This document shows positions 8,151-17,577 of a DNA stretch of 64,000 nt, one piece after another. This stretch comes from Butyrivibrio sp. (GTDB lineage: Bacteria > Bacillota > Clostridia > Lachnospirales > Lachnospiraceae): the NCBI GenBank assembly GCA_023664865.1, contig JAMPEU010000002.1:62001-126000 (forward strand), read 5' to 3'. Numbering within the stretch: the first letter of the stretch is position 1; each line of letters starts with the position of its first letter. Made by a program: the position numbers and the translations under genes. The notes under the pieces were generated by a model. The model saw nothing but the letters and a program-made list of their open reading frames with translations, had not been told where the DNA came from and searched no databases.

Positions 8151-10091
8151 TCACCTTGACCATATTTTTATCATATTTTTACCTTCATGAATACTTTCAA
8201 TGGGACCGGCTTTAGGCTGGTCCTTCCTCACTTCTCCTGTCAGGTCTTCATTCAGGCTAAGCACTGAACCATCGGGATTTTCATACCGCTGCTCTACGAT
8301 GCGCACCATTCCAAGCATTTTGGTGGTAACAATCTCCGTAGGAATTTCTAACGCCCCACGCGGCATAGTTATCTCAAGATAAACTTCTTTGCCTTCATCT
8401 ACAACCTTTACTTCGGTTTCTGCATCGTCCTTATAATAATCTTTTTCTCTATCAAATGCCTCCGCGCCATTCAAATACACGTTCCCATTAATATACGCCG
8501 GTTGTTTCACCCTTGCAAACTGCTCAACGTCTCCATTGCCAAGAGCATGCACACGCTCTATATACTCTTCCAAAGAAATAGGCGCGCCGTTATATAACGC
8601 GGTTCCGTATGCTCTATCCGTTTCTTTTCCGCCGACAAAAATATTCTGATACCATCTGTCGTCGAAACCGTATACAAGAACCGTCCCCAGAACTTCCGTA
8701 GAATGTGGCAGGTGGTATGGCGTAGACCTGTCCAGCACAGGATAAGAGTTCGTAAATCCGCAGCAAAGATTATGCACATAAGCGCCGCCCTGCGCTGCAT
8801 TATCAAACGCATACGCCGATGTAAAAATATTGTTATCTACAAGATACGGACCATGTGTAACTTCCACCATTAAGTCCCTGTTATTATTATTGTAAATATT
8901 GCTGCTCACCCTGACGCCCTGCGCCTGCCAGTCAAGCCATGTTCCCAGAGCGCAGTCATGTATATAGTTATTATGTATCTGCACATCAATTGCCGCATGT
9001 AACTTGATTCCGGCAATCTCATGCCCGTAAAATTCATGCTTTACTGCGATATTATAGATTTCATTTCCATATATATCACTGAACACGCAGCCCAAATGTC
9101 CTACAATTCCATTCTGCCCGCAGTTATAAATGACATTGTTGCGAATCACATGCGAGCCTATCCGTTCCTTACCCCAGCCGATATTACGCGCCTTGAAAAC
9201 AGCCTCCATTTGATACTGATACCCCGGCTTCCTGCGGTATTTCGTAAAATCATTATCTCCCGTGCTGCCTTCCTTGCCTATACTGATTCCACTACATTTT
9301 GAATCATGGATAATATTATTCTCAATCACCCAGCCCTTGCTCCAATTTACGCCCAGCAATCCTTCCTGCATTGATGTGGGCGGCGCCCAAGAAGTGGCGG
9401 CATGCATCATTTCAAAGCCGCGCACGGTAATATAATTGAGCCCTGTCTTTTCTGGGAAAAAGCAGGCTTTCCGTACATTAATCTCAACCTCTTCATCATT
9501 TGGGTTTATGCCTTGAAAATTTGCATAAATTATAGTTTTCTGCTGTTCCTGTATACAATACCACTGATACAAAGTATCTTTCGGATTAGGAATTTTCTCC
9601 TCACGCCTTCCCCATGTCTCATGAGGGCTTACAGTTCTCTTTTCAGGATTATACACTCCCTCTATAGATGCCGCCTCATAAAAGGATTTTCCATTCAGAT
9701 ATATTTCACCGACATGCACGTCATAATTTCTCGGGTCTACAATCCAGTCCCCATTAACCGGATGCGTGTACGGATTAAATTCATTGAAGAAACTATTATC
9801 AATGCTTACCTTCCATACATTGTCCTTTTCATGAGACCAGCCTGTTATTCGTTCCGAGCCTTTTATAACTACATGCTCTCCTGACGCCGCCTCATAAGTA
9901 ATACGGCAGTCATCGCTCAATCCGCCGCGCTGCGGTTTTACCCGCTCACGATATACACCCTCATGCACAATAACTTTATCGCCGGCTTTAGCTGTATCAG
10001 CCGCCTTTTGTATTGTAAGAAACGGCGCATCGACAGTTCCTTCATTAAAATCTGAACCTTCTTTTGAAACGTGGTATTCTTTATAATCCAT
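8151..10091 (-). CDS. GH120 beta-xylosidase (XylC-like right-handed beta-helix enzyme)
   Basis: This 646-residue protein aligns along its length, as I recall the family, with GH120 beta-xylosidase XylC of Thermoanaerobacterium (638 residues). Diagnostic stretches include GDKVIVHEGVYRERVKP near residue 38, FFNEFNPY at 101-108, YGHEIAGIKLHAAIDVQIH near 355 and WLDWQAQG near 385. D387 (WLDW) and E410 (VEVTHG) have the same 23-residue spacing as the XylC nucleophile D382 and acid/base E405. There is no signal peptide, so it probably cleaves xylo-oligosaccharides in the cytoplasm. It has its own strong promoter at 10125-10154 and an AAGGA ribosome site. The gene is adjacent to, but likely transcribed separately from, the upstream ABC exporter genes. 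Confidence 0.88.
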   Translation of the reverse strand: MDYKEYHVSKEGSDFNEGTVDAPFLTIQKAADTAKAGDKVIVHEGVYRERVKPQRGGLSDDCRITYEAASGEHVVIKGSERITGWSHEKDNVWKVSIDNSFFNEFNPYTHPVNGDWIVDPRNYDVHVGEIYLNGKSFYEAASIEGVYNPEKRTVSPHETWGRREEKIPNPKDTLYQWYCIQEQQKTIIYANFQGINPNDEEVEINVRKACFFPEKTGLNYITVRGFEMMHAATSWAPPTSMQEGLLGVNWSKGWVIENNIIHDSKCSGISIGKEGSTGDNDFTKYRRKPGYQYQMEAVFKARNIGWGKERIGSHVIRNNVIYNCGQNGIVGHLGCVFSDIYGNEIYNIAVKHEFYGHEIAGIKLHAAIDVQIHNNYIHDCALGTWLDWQAQGVRVSSNIYNNNNRDLMVEVTHGPYLVDNNIFTSAYAFDNAAQGGAYVHNLCCGFTNSYPVLDRSTPYHLPHSTEVLGTVLVYGFDDRWYQNIFVGGKETDRAYGTALYNGAPISLEEYIERVHALGNGDVEQFARVKQPAYINGNVYLNGAEAFDREKDYYKDDAETEVKVVDEGKEVYLEITMPRGALEIPTEIVTTKMLGMVRIVEQRYENPDGSVLSLNEDLTGEVRKDQPKAGPIESIHEGKNMIKIWSR

Positions 10092-10124
10092 CTTTTTTCT
10101 TCCTTTCAGCGTCTTATCAAAGTT

Positions 10125-10154
10125 ATTATAAGAACGCCTTTATGCGATTGTCAA
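10125..10154 (-). promoter_or_regulatory. Sigma-A promoter of the GH120 gene
   Basis: On the minus strand a consensus -35 TTGACA (10154-10149) is followed, after an 18-base spacer, by a consensus -10 TATAAT (10130-10125). It lies in the 69-base gap between the ABC transporter stop codon and the GH120 start, so GH120 has independent strong transcription. Confidence 0.8.
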
Positions 10155-10160
10155 TATACA

Positions 10161-12020
10161 TTACGCATAATACTGTGCCTGCGCCTCCCACAGTTCTTTA
10201 TACAGCCCTTCCTGCCCTTCCAGTTCTTCATGTCTGCCGCGCTGTACCACTTTTCCTTTGTCGAATACAAGGATATCCTGACAGAAACGGCAGGAGGCAA
10301 GCCTGTGGGAAATATATATTGAAGTCTTATTGCCTACCATCTTATCAAATCCTGCGTACACCTCGCACTCGGACTCCGGATCGAGCGCGGCGGTCGGTTC
10401 GTCCATAATGACAAACGGAGCGTCTTTATAAATCGCACGTGCAATCGCTATCTTCTGTTTCTCTCCGCCGGAAAATGTCACGCCGTTTTCCACAAAATCT
10501 TTGCCGATACAGGTATCCAGTCCATCAGGCAGTAAGCGGTAACGTTCTCCCATGCCCGCTCTTTCCAAGGCGTCAACCGCACATTCCTTATCTACGCTTA
10601 ATCCTGCTGCCACATTCTCGCCAAGTGGAAATGCAAACACCTGAAAATCCTGAAATACTACGGCAAAAAGATTACTGTACTCTTCATAATCATATTTGCG
10701 AATATCAATGCCGTTTACCTTGATACAGCCTTCCGTCACATCATACAGGCGGCACAAAAGCTTGATAAACGTCGTCTTACCCGAACCGTTCCTGCCGACT
10801 ACAGCCATCTTCTCACCAATCTCAAACTTAAGGTTTAAGTCCTTTATCACATAAACGTCACTACCAGGATACTTGAAGGAGACATGCTCAAACTCTACTA
10901 AAAACCGATTGTCCCTGCGCTTCTCTAGCGGAATACACCCTGCATGCTTTCTCTGCGGCAGCGCCATATACTTAATATAATCCCCGGCAAACACAGCATT
11001 CCCGCCAAGCCAGCTTATCACATATACCAGCCTGCCCATTGCCTCGGTAAACCGCAGAATACTAGCCGCATATGTAACGGCTCCGCCCACGCTTATCATT
11101 CCCATATAGGCGAGAAGTCCCGCAAACGTATATACTAAAAATCCGGTCAGCGCAGAGGCGGACTGCTGCGAAAACACATTCAACACCACAAAATGCGCCA
11201 TCTTATCCATAATCTTTCTCTCACCTGACGCAATTTTCTCAAATTCGCGGTCGTACAACCGCTGCTGCTTGCAGATACGCAAATCTTTCTGCCTCTCGCT
11301 CCCTGATAAGATATCGAGATAATACTTATATTTTGCCTCATAGCCCGCCATTTCCTTGCGGATATCCGCCTGCTTTCCGTTGAAATGCCTGCCCAGCTTA
11401 AACTCGGCAAACGCAAGCATAAGCACCACCGTAAGCAGCAGCGCCGACATCAGCCATGAGCCTACAAACCCTTCCGATATGCTGTGGCTGCTGCTTATAA
11501 ACATCGGGACGGCCACAAAGACCGCTATCAGCACAGTGAACGCCGAAGTCAGTATTTTATTCATATTGCTCAACACTCTTGCCATGAGGCTCCAGTCGCC
11601 AAACCTTTCAATCCGCTGGCGCATTTCATGGACTTCTGAATCTTCAAGATACTCATAATCCATCTCCATGCTTTTCTTATTTAAGGGCTGCGCCTGTATC
11701 TCCTGCATATATTCCAGCTTTCTGTTGAAATACATCACCATGATTCCCTCTATGGCCTGCATAACAAAGATTCCCGCCACTCCAATTACCACATAGCGCA
11801 GAAGTTCTTTAAGCCCCATGCCCGCATATGCGGCATCAACCAGCATTCCCATAAGTATAACCGATATAAAAGGGCGTACCGCGCTGCTGATTGACAGCCC
11901 TGCCAGACTAATCAGCACATCTTTATGGTTTGCCGCAAGATTTTCCATCATGGCAAATACTTTTTTCCAATCTTTTCTGCTCATCGAACACACCCCTCCG
12001 CTCAAGTCCTTCTTACTCAT
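10161..12020 (-). CDS. ABC exporter half-transporter (membrane plus ATPase domains)
   Basis: This fused permease-ATPase of about 619 residues has six predicted membrane spans in the N-terminal 330 residues. The nucleotide-binding domain carries VGRNGSGKTTFIKLL (Walker A), FSGGEKQKIAIARAI (signature) and FVIMDEPTAALDP (Walker B). It pairs with the upstream, similarly built gene to form a heterodimeric exporter. The upstream stop overlaps ATG 12020 (ATGAGTAA), suggesting translational coupling. A second ATG at 11984 has an equally good ribosome site. The two start regions are a 36-bp tandem duplication, so the true N-terminus is uncertain. The substrate is unknown. The genes sit behind a LytTR/GHKL two-component pair, as peptide or bacteriocin exporters often do, but no precursor peptide is seen. 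Confidence 0.88.
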   Translation of the reverse strand: MSKKDLSGGVCSMSRKDWKKVFAMMENLAANHKDVLISLAGLSISSAVRPFISVILMGMLVDAAYAGMGLKELLRYVVIGVAGIFVMQAIEGIMVMYFNRKLEYMQEIQAQPLNKKSMEMDYEYLEDSEVHEMRQRIERFGDWSLMARVLSNMNKILTSAFTVLIAVFVAVPMFISSSHSISEGFVGSWLMSALLLTVVLMLAFAEFKLGRHFNGKQADIRKEMAGYEAKYKYYLDILSGSERQKDLRICKQQRLYDREFEKIASGERKIMDKMAHFVVLNVFSQQSASALTGFLVYTFAGLLAYMGMISVGGAVTYAASILRFTEAMGRLVYVISWLGGNAVFAGDYIKYMALPQRKHAGCIPLEKRRDNRFLVEFEHVSFKYPGSDVYVIKDLNLKFEIGEKMAVVGRNGSGKTTFIKLLCRLYDVTEGCIKVNGIDIRKYDYEEYSNLFAVVFQDFQVFAFPLGENVAAGLSVDKECAVDALERAGMGERYRLLPDGLDTCIGKDFVENGVTFSGGEKQKIAIARAIYKDAPFVIMDEPTAALDPESECEVYAGFDKMVGNKTSIYISHRLASCRFCQDILVFDKGKVVQRGRHEELEGQEGLYKELWEAQAQYYA

Positions 12021-13929
12021 CGAATACACCCCGCCTTGTATCAGGCTCTGACTGATATATGTCGTCCATTATCGCGCTCCTGCGTTTCCGCTCGCTTTCC
12101 TCTTTATAATATTGGCTCTGTATCTCAAAGAGTTCCGCATAGCGCGTATTGCCCGATAGAAGTTCATCGTGCGTACCCTCTTCAATAATCTCTCCATGCT
12201 CTAATAACAATATGCGGTCGCAAAATCTGGTACTGGACAGCCGGTGGGAAATATAGATGCTCGTCTTGCCCTCCATTGACTTCCCATAGTTCAGATAAAG
12301 CTCATTCTCTGCGATTGGATCAAGGGCTGCCGTCGGTTCATCCAGAATCACTAACGGCGTATTCTGATACAGCGTCCTCGCAAAGAGGAACTTCTGTTTC
12401 TCTCCGCCGGAAAAATCTGTCGCATTTTGGTTTATCTCCCTGACAAGCGGCGTCGCCCCTTTCTGCGAAAGATTTTGGTACACAGGCGCAAAATTCGACA
12501 GCTCCAAGGCTTGCGCCAAGCGTTCCCTATCGATATCCCCTGCATCCTGCCCTGTCAGGTTCTCATCCAACGACAGCGCCATCATCGTAGAATCCTGAAA
12601 CAATACGGATACCAGACTGTAATATTCATCTCTGTTAAACTGTTCGATAGGAATGTCATTCAAGAAGATTTCACCTTCCGTAGGATGGTAGAAACCGCAC
12701 AACAGCTTGACAAGCGTGGTCTTGCCGGCGCCATTTAATCCGATTAACGCTATCTTCTCGCCGGGTTTAATCACCACGTTAATATTTTTTAATGCCGGTT
12801 TCTTGCTGCCGGGATAGGTGTAGGACACATTGCGCAATTCCAGCTTGACCGGACTTTTTCTAAACTGTTCCATCTTAGCCTCGCCGATGCCCTCGCCACG
12901 GTTCCATCTATCCTCTGTCTCAAGGAACTCCCTGAGATAACTGATAGAAGTGCTGGTGTTATTATATCCCATCACCTGACGCAGCGTTTCCTCGAAATAC
13001 AGGGAAAAGCCGTTTACCAGCCCAATATAAAATACAAATTCCGCCGCCGTAATCCTACCGTCCGCAAGCATATACGCCAAAATCCCGAATGCCGCCCCAT
13101 TCATAATCAGTTGGAAAAATGCGTGTGACACGTTCCGAAACAGATACCAGTGGTGGATAGTGGTATAGATTTTGCCTATCTCATGCAGGGATTCGTCATA
13201 TTTTTTCAAAAACCAGTCCATCATATGATAGAGGCGGATATCTTTTCCCGCCGCGCTGTCTGTCGCCTGCGCCGTGATATAGTTTTCCTTTCTTGCGTAA
13301 AACTGTAATTTCTCATAATGTTGCGCATGTTTCTTCCGCACAATCGCCAAGAGCCGCAGGCTTACAGCCACGGAAGCCGCCGTCACAAATAAGAGCAGCG
13401 CGCTTTTTTGCAGCAGCAGGAAAGCATAAATAATAACACCTGTAATGTCTGCCAGAAACATCGGTACGGCTACGACTGCATTTGCCACGCCCTGTCCTAG
13501 GCGCACCACGCGCCACGCATTCCCTGACACCTTCTGAAATTCCTTATTTTCCAGATAATCATAGTCCACGTCCGTAATCTTATGGACGAATTTCTTGGCA
13601 TAGTGCGTGCTGATAAAGTTTCCCATAAAATCGCAGTATTCAAGCATCGTCTCGGCAGCCGCCCTGAATATCCACAGCCCGCCACAGATTAGCACAAGTT
13701 CAAGCATCATTGCCGATATCCCGTCCTGCGCTGACAGCATGGATACCAGTCTTGAGGGCAGATAAGTCCCTAACAACGACGCCCCCACATGCGGGATAAA
13801 CATCAAAAGCTGCGCCCAAAACAGTTTCTTATTCCATTCCTTCGTGGCTTTCATATTATAGATGACATTGCTGACTAAACCATACTTCCGCTTTGCCTTA
13901 TCATCAAATACTTTGGATAGATATAACAT
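12013..13929 (-). CDS. ABC exporter half-transporter (membrane plus ATPase domains), partner subunit
   Basis: This protein of about 638 residues has an N-terminal six-helix membrane domain. The C-terminal ATPase has LIGLNGAGKTTLVKLL (Walker A), DFSGGEKQKFLFART (signature) and LVILDEPTAALDP (Walker B), then ISHRLSSTRFCD. I start at ATG 13929, which has GGGGG 8 bases upstream, rather than at the in-frame GTG 13956. It follows the kinase gene by about 125 bases and overlaps the next ABC gene by 8 bases. The two very similar but distinct ATPase domains imply a heterodimeric exporter, possibly controlled by the adjacent LytTR system. The cargo cannot be told from sequence. Confidence 0.88.
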   Translation of the reverse strand: MLYLSKVFDDKAKRKYGLVSNVIYNMKATKEWNKKLFWAQLLMFIPHVGASLLGTYLPSRLVSMLSAQDGISAMMLELVLICGGLWIFRAAAETMLEYCDFMGNFISTHYAKKFVHKITDVDYDYLENKEFQKVSGNAWRVVRLGQGVANAVVAVPMFLADITGVIIYAFLLLQKSALLLFVTAASVAVSLRLLAIVRKKHAQHYEKLQFYARKENYITAQATDSAAGKDIRLYHMMDWFLKKYDESLHEIGKIYTTIHHWYLFRNVSHAFFQLIMNGAAFGILAYMLADGRITAAEFVFYIGLVNGFSLYFEETLRQVMGYNNTSTSISYLREFLETEDRWNRGEGIGEAKMEQFRKSPVKLELRNVSYTYPGSKKPALKNINVVIKPGEKIALIGLNGAGKTTLVKLLCGFYHPTEGEIFLNDIPIEQFNRDEYYSLVSVLFQDSTMMALSLDENLTGQDAGDIDRERLAQALELSNFAPVYQNLSQKGATPLVREINQNATDFSGGEKQKFLFARTLYQNTPLVILDEPTAALDPIAENELYLNYGKSMEGKTSIYISHRLSSTRFCDRILLLEHGEIIEEGTHDELLSGNTRYAELFEIQSQYYKEESERKRRSAIMDDIYQSEPDTRRGVFDE

Positions 13930-14053
13930 TGTATTGTCCCCCGTTTTTATCTGCACTCTTGCCTTGAGACTAAAGACACAGTTACTATTCGCTGTAACCA
14001 GTCTACAACATTATTTAAGAAAAAAAGAATTTTTGCACGAATTGTATTTTATT

Positions 14054-14776
14054 TTACACTAACGGCAGCATTACCTCCGTGGCAAACACTCCGCTTTCCG
14101 TCTGTCTGTTCATATATCCGCCATGTTTTTTAACGATATCGTCAATCCTAAAGAGCCCGAATCCGTGGTTTCCCTGCTTATCGGACAAAAAACGGTTTCC
14201 TTTCCGCCTTGCCATGCCGTCCATGGAATTTGTCACGGAAATATACAGCTGTTTCTTAATCACATCTATATATACGCGGATAAAGCGTTCCTTCTCCGGC
14301 AGTTTCTCACAAGCTTCCATCGCATTATCCATAAGATTGCCAATCAGCACAGAAAGGTCAATATCTGAAATGGCTAGTTCTTCCGGCACGACGGCAGTTG
14401 CGTCCACTGCAATATTTTTCTCTCTTATCAGGGCAAGCTTACTGTTTAAAATAGCATCTACCTTGATATTACCCGTCCGCAGCACAGTATCCACTTTGGT
14501 TAAATCTTCCGATAAAAGTTCCAGATATTCGGCTGCCTTATCGTATTGCTCCATGCTTAAATATGCCGATAACGTCTGTATATGATTGTGATAATCATGC
14601 CGCCACCCCCGCATCCTGCGGTACATGGTCTCTACCTCGTCATAATGCCTGTCCACCAGTTCATTCTGAAAACGCGATATTCTGCGGCTCACATAGCCGG
14701 GCAGCGCAAAAATCCACAGCATAAAATTTACAATAATTAATAATAACAATACACCTGTTATGATTTGATAAGTCAT
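14054..14776 (-). CDS. GHKL-type sensor histidine kinase with minimal sensor region (AgrC/VirS-like)
   Basis: This short kinase of about 240 residues has one N-terminal membrane helix (residues 5-27) in place of the usual multi-span AgrC sensor. The phospho-acceptor motif is GWRHDYHNHIQTL (His about residue 60), the N-box is GNLMDNAMEACE, and the G-box is NHGFGLFRIDDIV. ATG 14776 overlaps the response-regulator stop as ATGA, so translation is coupled; the longer TTG start at 14782 is less likely. Together with the LytTR regulator it forms a two-component system upstream of the two ABC exporter genes. The single helix suggests it senses a membrane or partner-protein signal rather than a pheromone through its own six-span sensor. 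Confidence 0.85.
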   Translation of the reverse strand: MTYQIITGVLLLLIIVNFMLWIFALPGYVSRRISRFQNELVDRHYDEVETMYRRMRGWRHDYHNHIQTLSAYLSMEQYDKAAEYLELLSEDLTKVDTVLRTGNIKVDAILNSKLALIREKNIAVDATAVVPEELAISDIDLSVLIGNLMDNAMEACEKLPEKERFIRVYIDVIKKQLYISVTNSMDGMARRKGNRFLSDKQGNHGFGLFRIDDIVKKHGGYMNRQTESGVFATEVMLPLV

Positions 14777-15495
14777 TTCCAATCCCCTTTATAGCATTCA
14801 ATGAAAGTCCGATTGACATCTTTCTCTGCGCTTCGGCTTACCGGAATCCTGCGCTTATCATCAAGTATCAGTTCCGGCTTCACAATCGCGGAAACATGCT
14901 GCATATTCACGATATAGGAGCGATGACTGCGCACAAACTCGCGTCTGCTGCACAGGCTTGTCGCCAATTCACCGATTGCAACACATAATATATGCGACTC
15001 ATCTTCTGTATACAAAATACATTGATGCGACCTCGCCTCGATATACCATATTTTGGACACAGGCAAAGAAAGCGGTCCATATACTGAGCGGAATAACAGC
15101 TTTTCCTCTTTCTCGCTTTTCATCCTGTTCTTATTGAACTTGTCCAACACTGCAAAGAATTTTTCCTTTTGCAGCGGCTTTAACAGATAATGCAGGGCTG
15201 CAACCTCAAAGCCCTGCGCCATGTAGCTGTCATATCCTGTGACAAACAAAATCTGAATATCCTCATTATTGTTACGAATATTAGCCGCAAGTTCCATACC
15301 GCTTAACCGTCTCATTTCAATATCGAAAATAAGCAAGTCATAGTCGCTGTCATCTTCCCATGCAAACCAAAAGCTTTCTCCGTCGGCAAACAGCTTCATC
15401 TCCACAGAAAGCTTATTCTCATGCGCCCACTCCTTAGTATACTTTTGCAGTAACAAACGCTGCGCCTCATCATCATCACAAACTGCAATCCTCAT
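14773..15495 (-). CDS. LytTR-family response regulator (AgrA-like)
   Basis: This 240-residue regulator has a receiver domain (residues 1-120; acidic pocket CDDDE, phospho-acceptor D58 in LIFDIEM, K in LKPLQ). A C-terminal LytTR DNA-binding domain follows (about 135-235; YIEARSHQCILYT, FVRSHRSYIVNMQHV). The start has GGGAG 8 bases upstream. It begins 30 bases after the GH115 gene and is translationally coupled to the kinase. It is therefore probably co-transcribed with upstream glycosidases as well as downstream exporters. Its direct targets are unknown. Confidence 0.9.
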   Translation of the reverse strand: MRIAVCDDDEAQRLLLQKYTKEWAHENKLSVEMKLFADGESFWFAWEDDSDYDLLIFDIEMRRLSGMELAANIRNNNEDIQILFVTGYDSYMAQGFEVAALHYLLKPLQKEKFFAVLDKFNKNRMKSEKEEKLLFRSVYGPLSLPVSKIWYIEARSHQCILYTEDESHILCVAIGELATSLCSRREFVRSHRSYIVNMQHVSAIVKPELILDDKRRIPVSRSAEKDVNRTFIECYKGDWK

Positions 15496-15525
15496 ATCAA
15501 TTCTCCCATGTGTATGCCTTTAGAT

Positions 15526-17532
15526 TCAGGAATCCCATTTTTCTTCCATCAATTCAAACAATTCCCAATCCTTTAAGTGATTATCCATATTTAAAATAAG
15601 CAATACCCGCCTGTCCTCTTCGGGATAGAGAAATTCCCTCTGCCATTTATAAAAATGCGGACCGTCGTCCAGATTCCTTACAAAGCTCATAAACCCTTCC
15701 ATCACCCATGCCGTCTGCTTTATATCCGTCAAGCACTCATTTGCATAAAAATCATGCCATTTTCCATGTTCACGGCTACGCATGGCGTTATCCGCCGCTA
15801 AGTATTCCCTTCGCGACTTACCCGCCAAATAAAAGGCTTGCTGATATTCCTCTTTCAACACGGCTAGAATGCTTTGTGAAATTAAAAACGCTCCCTGATA
15901 GCAATGAAACAAAAGTCTGACTTGCAGAAGCAGGGAATCCTCAAATAAGATTTTTCCCTGCCCGCTCATTTCACCGCAGACACATTCGCACTCTTTCAGA
16001 TACTTTTCATATCCGGCAGCCCCTTTAGCGCATATCGCCGCGTACCATTCCACTTGTTCCTTAAGGCTCTTTTCGCCTGTCGCCCACAGCATACCGCCGC
16101 ACAGTCTGCTCCTGTCCTTCATAACCTGTGAAATAAACATACGCGGTACATGGTTGACAAACTGTTCCCCTGCGTGTTCGTCGGCATATTCTCCGTACTG
16201 TACCGCATAATCCGCATACTGTGCAAAGCAGCTTTCCGCACGCTTTGCATTTTCCTTCCCATAATAACATTCCGTATATGACTTGCGATGCTCGTCCACA
16301 TTCACGCTTCCATCCCGCCATATAGCTGCAATTAAATCCAAGAAATAAACATGGGGCTTAATATTGGAACAGTTGATAATCCAAAAATCGCCGCCGTTTC
16401 GCTTCAATACTTTTTCGAGTTCTTCCGCCACAAAGTACGGCGAATTGGGGAGCATCGTCATATGGTTTGCCGCCTGTAAATCGTAAAAGGACACATGATA
16501 ATAGATGCCGTTATGCTCTTTATTTCCGGGCTCCGGCAATGCCGGTATCCGAGGATTATGATTATCCTGTCGTCTGGAAACCATCTTTCCATAGCCGTTG
16601 TCAGCCCATATTTTTATCACATCAGCCGGAAGATGCAGAAAGCCCTTTTGATACAGTTCCATTATTTCTCCATACAAATTGGTGCAGCAGACTGCGCCAC
16701 TGTCCGTTTCTTTTACCAAATCATATTGTATACGGATTAAACTGCTAAGCAGTTCCCCTCTTGCTTCATCTGTTTCATATTGTTTATCATTTTCCCAAAA
16801 AGGGCAGTCCCCCTGTCCGCGGAATCCCAAGTTCCAAATGACTTCCATGCCCTCCTGCACTTTCAATGCCTCTTTCCATAACACCTGAAATTTTTCAGGA
16901 TATTCCGCATATGACGGATTTAAACCCGGATAGGCGCGGGCAAACATTTCCGCCCCTAATGGCTCCGCATGGTGATGGGTAATCATAAGCCCCATTGCAG
17001 AAGCCAGACTGCGGTACTTCTCCGAATTGCGGTCAGTGCCGGGAATAACCATATTCCCCCTTAAGCGCAAAAGCGTTTCAAACGCCATTTCCCACGGCAA
17101 ATCCTCTTTTCTTTCCACCTTCCACGCATGAAGCAGCACCTCATCATTGATAAACCAGCCCCTGTATTTTACCGCGCAGGGCTTAGAATGAAAACAATAG
17201 TCCGCCGCAAGTTCTACTTTCTCCACTGGCGCGAACCTCTGGTCATTCCAAAACCAAAAATCCGTAACGCCAAAAAGACTGCGGCTGACTTCGTAAATGC
17301 CGTAAATAAATCCCCGCTCATCGCTCGAGCGAATTTCCAAACAGCCGTCCACAGCTTTCAGGGCAAACTGCTCTCTTCCCATCTCAGCCCTAACCAGACG
17401 AATTACTGCGCCCGCAAGACTGCTTTCCATAAAAACCTTATTAATATCGCGCCGCAGAGCCGCCGCAGCCCTATGCACAGCCGGCGTGAGCGCTCCTTGT
17501 ATGTCGGTATTTCTGTTTAGTATAATTTTCAT
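15526..17532 (-). CDS. GH115-like alpha-glucuronidase
   Basis: This 668-residue protein shows GH115 hallmarks: a small N-terminal domain ending IYGIYEVSRSLFGV, then YRGWFINDE at 123-131, HHHAEP at 186-191 and WNLGFRGQGDCPFW at 233-246. GH115 enzymes remove (methyl)glucuronic acid from xylan or other heteroglycans. The protein is shorter than the usual roughly 800-1000 residues and seems to lack the C-terminal accessory domain. It has no signal peptide and so is probably cytosolic. The start at 17532 has AGGAG 7 bases upstream. It follows the GH28 gene by 45 bases and precedes the response regulator by 30, implying one transcript. The family call is good; substrate specificity is inference. 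Confidence 0.8.
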   Translation of the reverse strand: MKIILNRNTDIQGALTPAVHRAAAALRRDINKVFMESSLAGAVIRLVRAEMGREQFALKAVDGCLEIRSSDERGFIYGIYEVSRSLFGVTDFWFWNDQRFAPVEKVELAADYCFHSKPCAVKYRGWFINDEVLLHAWKVERKEDLPWEMAFETLLRLRGNMVIPGTDRNSEKYRSLASAMGLMITHHHAEPLGAEMFARAYPGLNPSYAEYPEKFQVLWKEALKVQEGMEVIWNLGFRGQGDCPFWENDKQYETDEARGELLSSLIRIQYDLVKETDSGAVCCTNLYGEIMELYQKGFLHLPADVIKIWADNGYGKMVSRRQDNHNPRIPALPEPGNKEHNGIYYHVSFYDLQAANHMTMLPNSPYFVAEELEKVLKRNGGDFWIINCSNIKPHVYFLDLIAAIWRDGSVNVDEHRKSYTECYYGKENAKRAESCFAQYADYAVQYGEYADEHAGEQFVNHVPRMFISQVMKDRSRLCGGMLWATGEKSLKEQVEWYAAICAKGAAGYEKYLKECECVCGEMSGQGKILFEDSLLLQVRLLFHCYQGAFLISQSILAVLKEEYQQAFYLAGKSRREYLAADNAMRSREHGKWHDFYANECLTDIKQTAWVMEGFMSFVRNLDDGPHFYKWQREFLYPEEDRRVLLILNMDNHLKDWELFELMEEKWDS

Positions 17533-17577
17533 CGCGGTCTCCTGTTCATTTTGACTAAACTCGTGGCAGAAAAAGTA

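Noticed and set aside
8151-10091. GH136 lacto-N-biosidase or polygalacturonase, suggested by the beta-helix fold and nearby GH112
   Set aside because: End-to-end motif agreement and the 23-residue spacing of D387 and E410 match GH120 beta-xylosidase instead.
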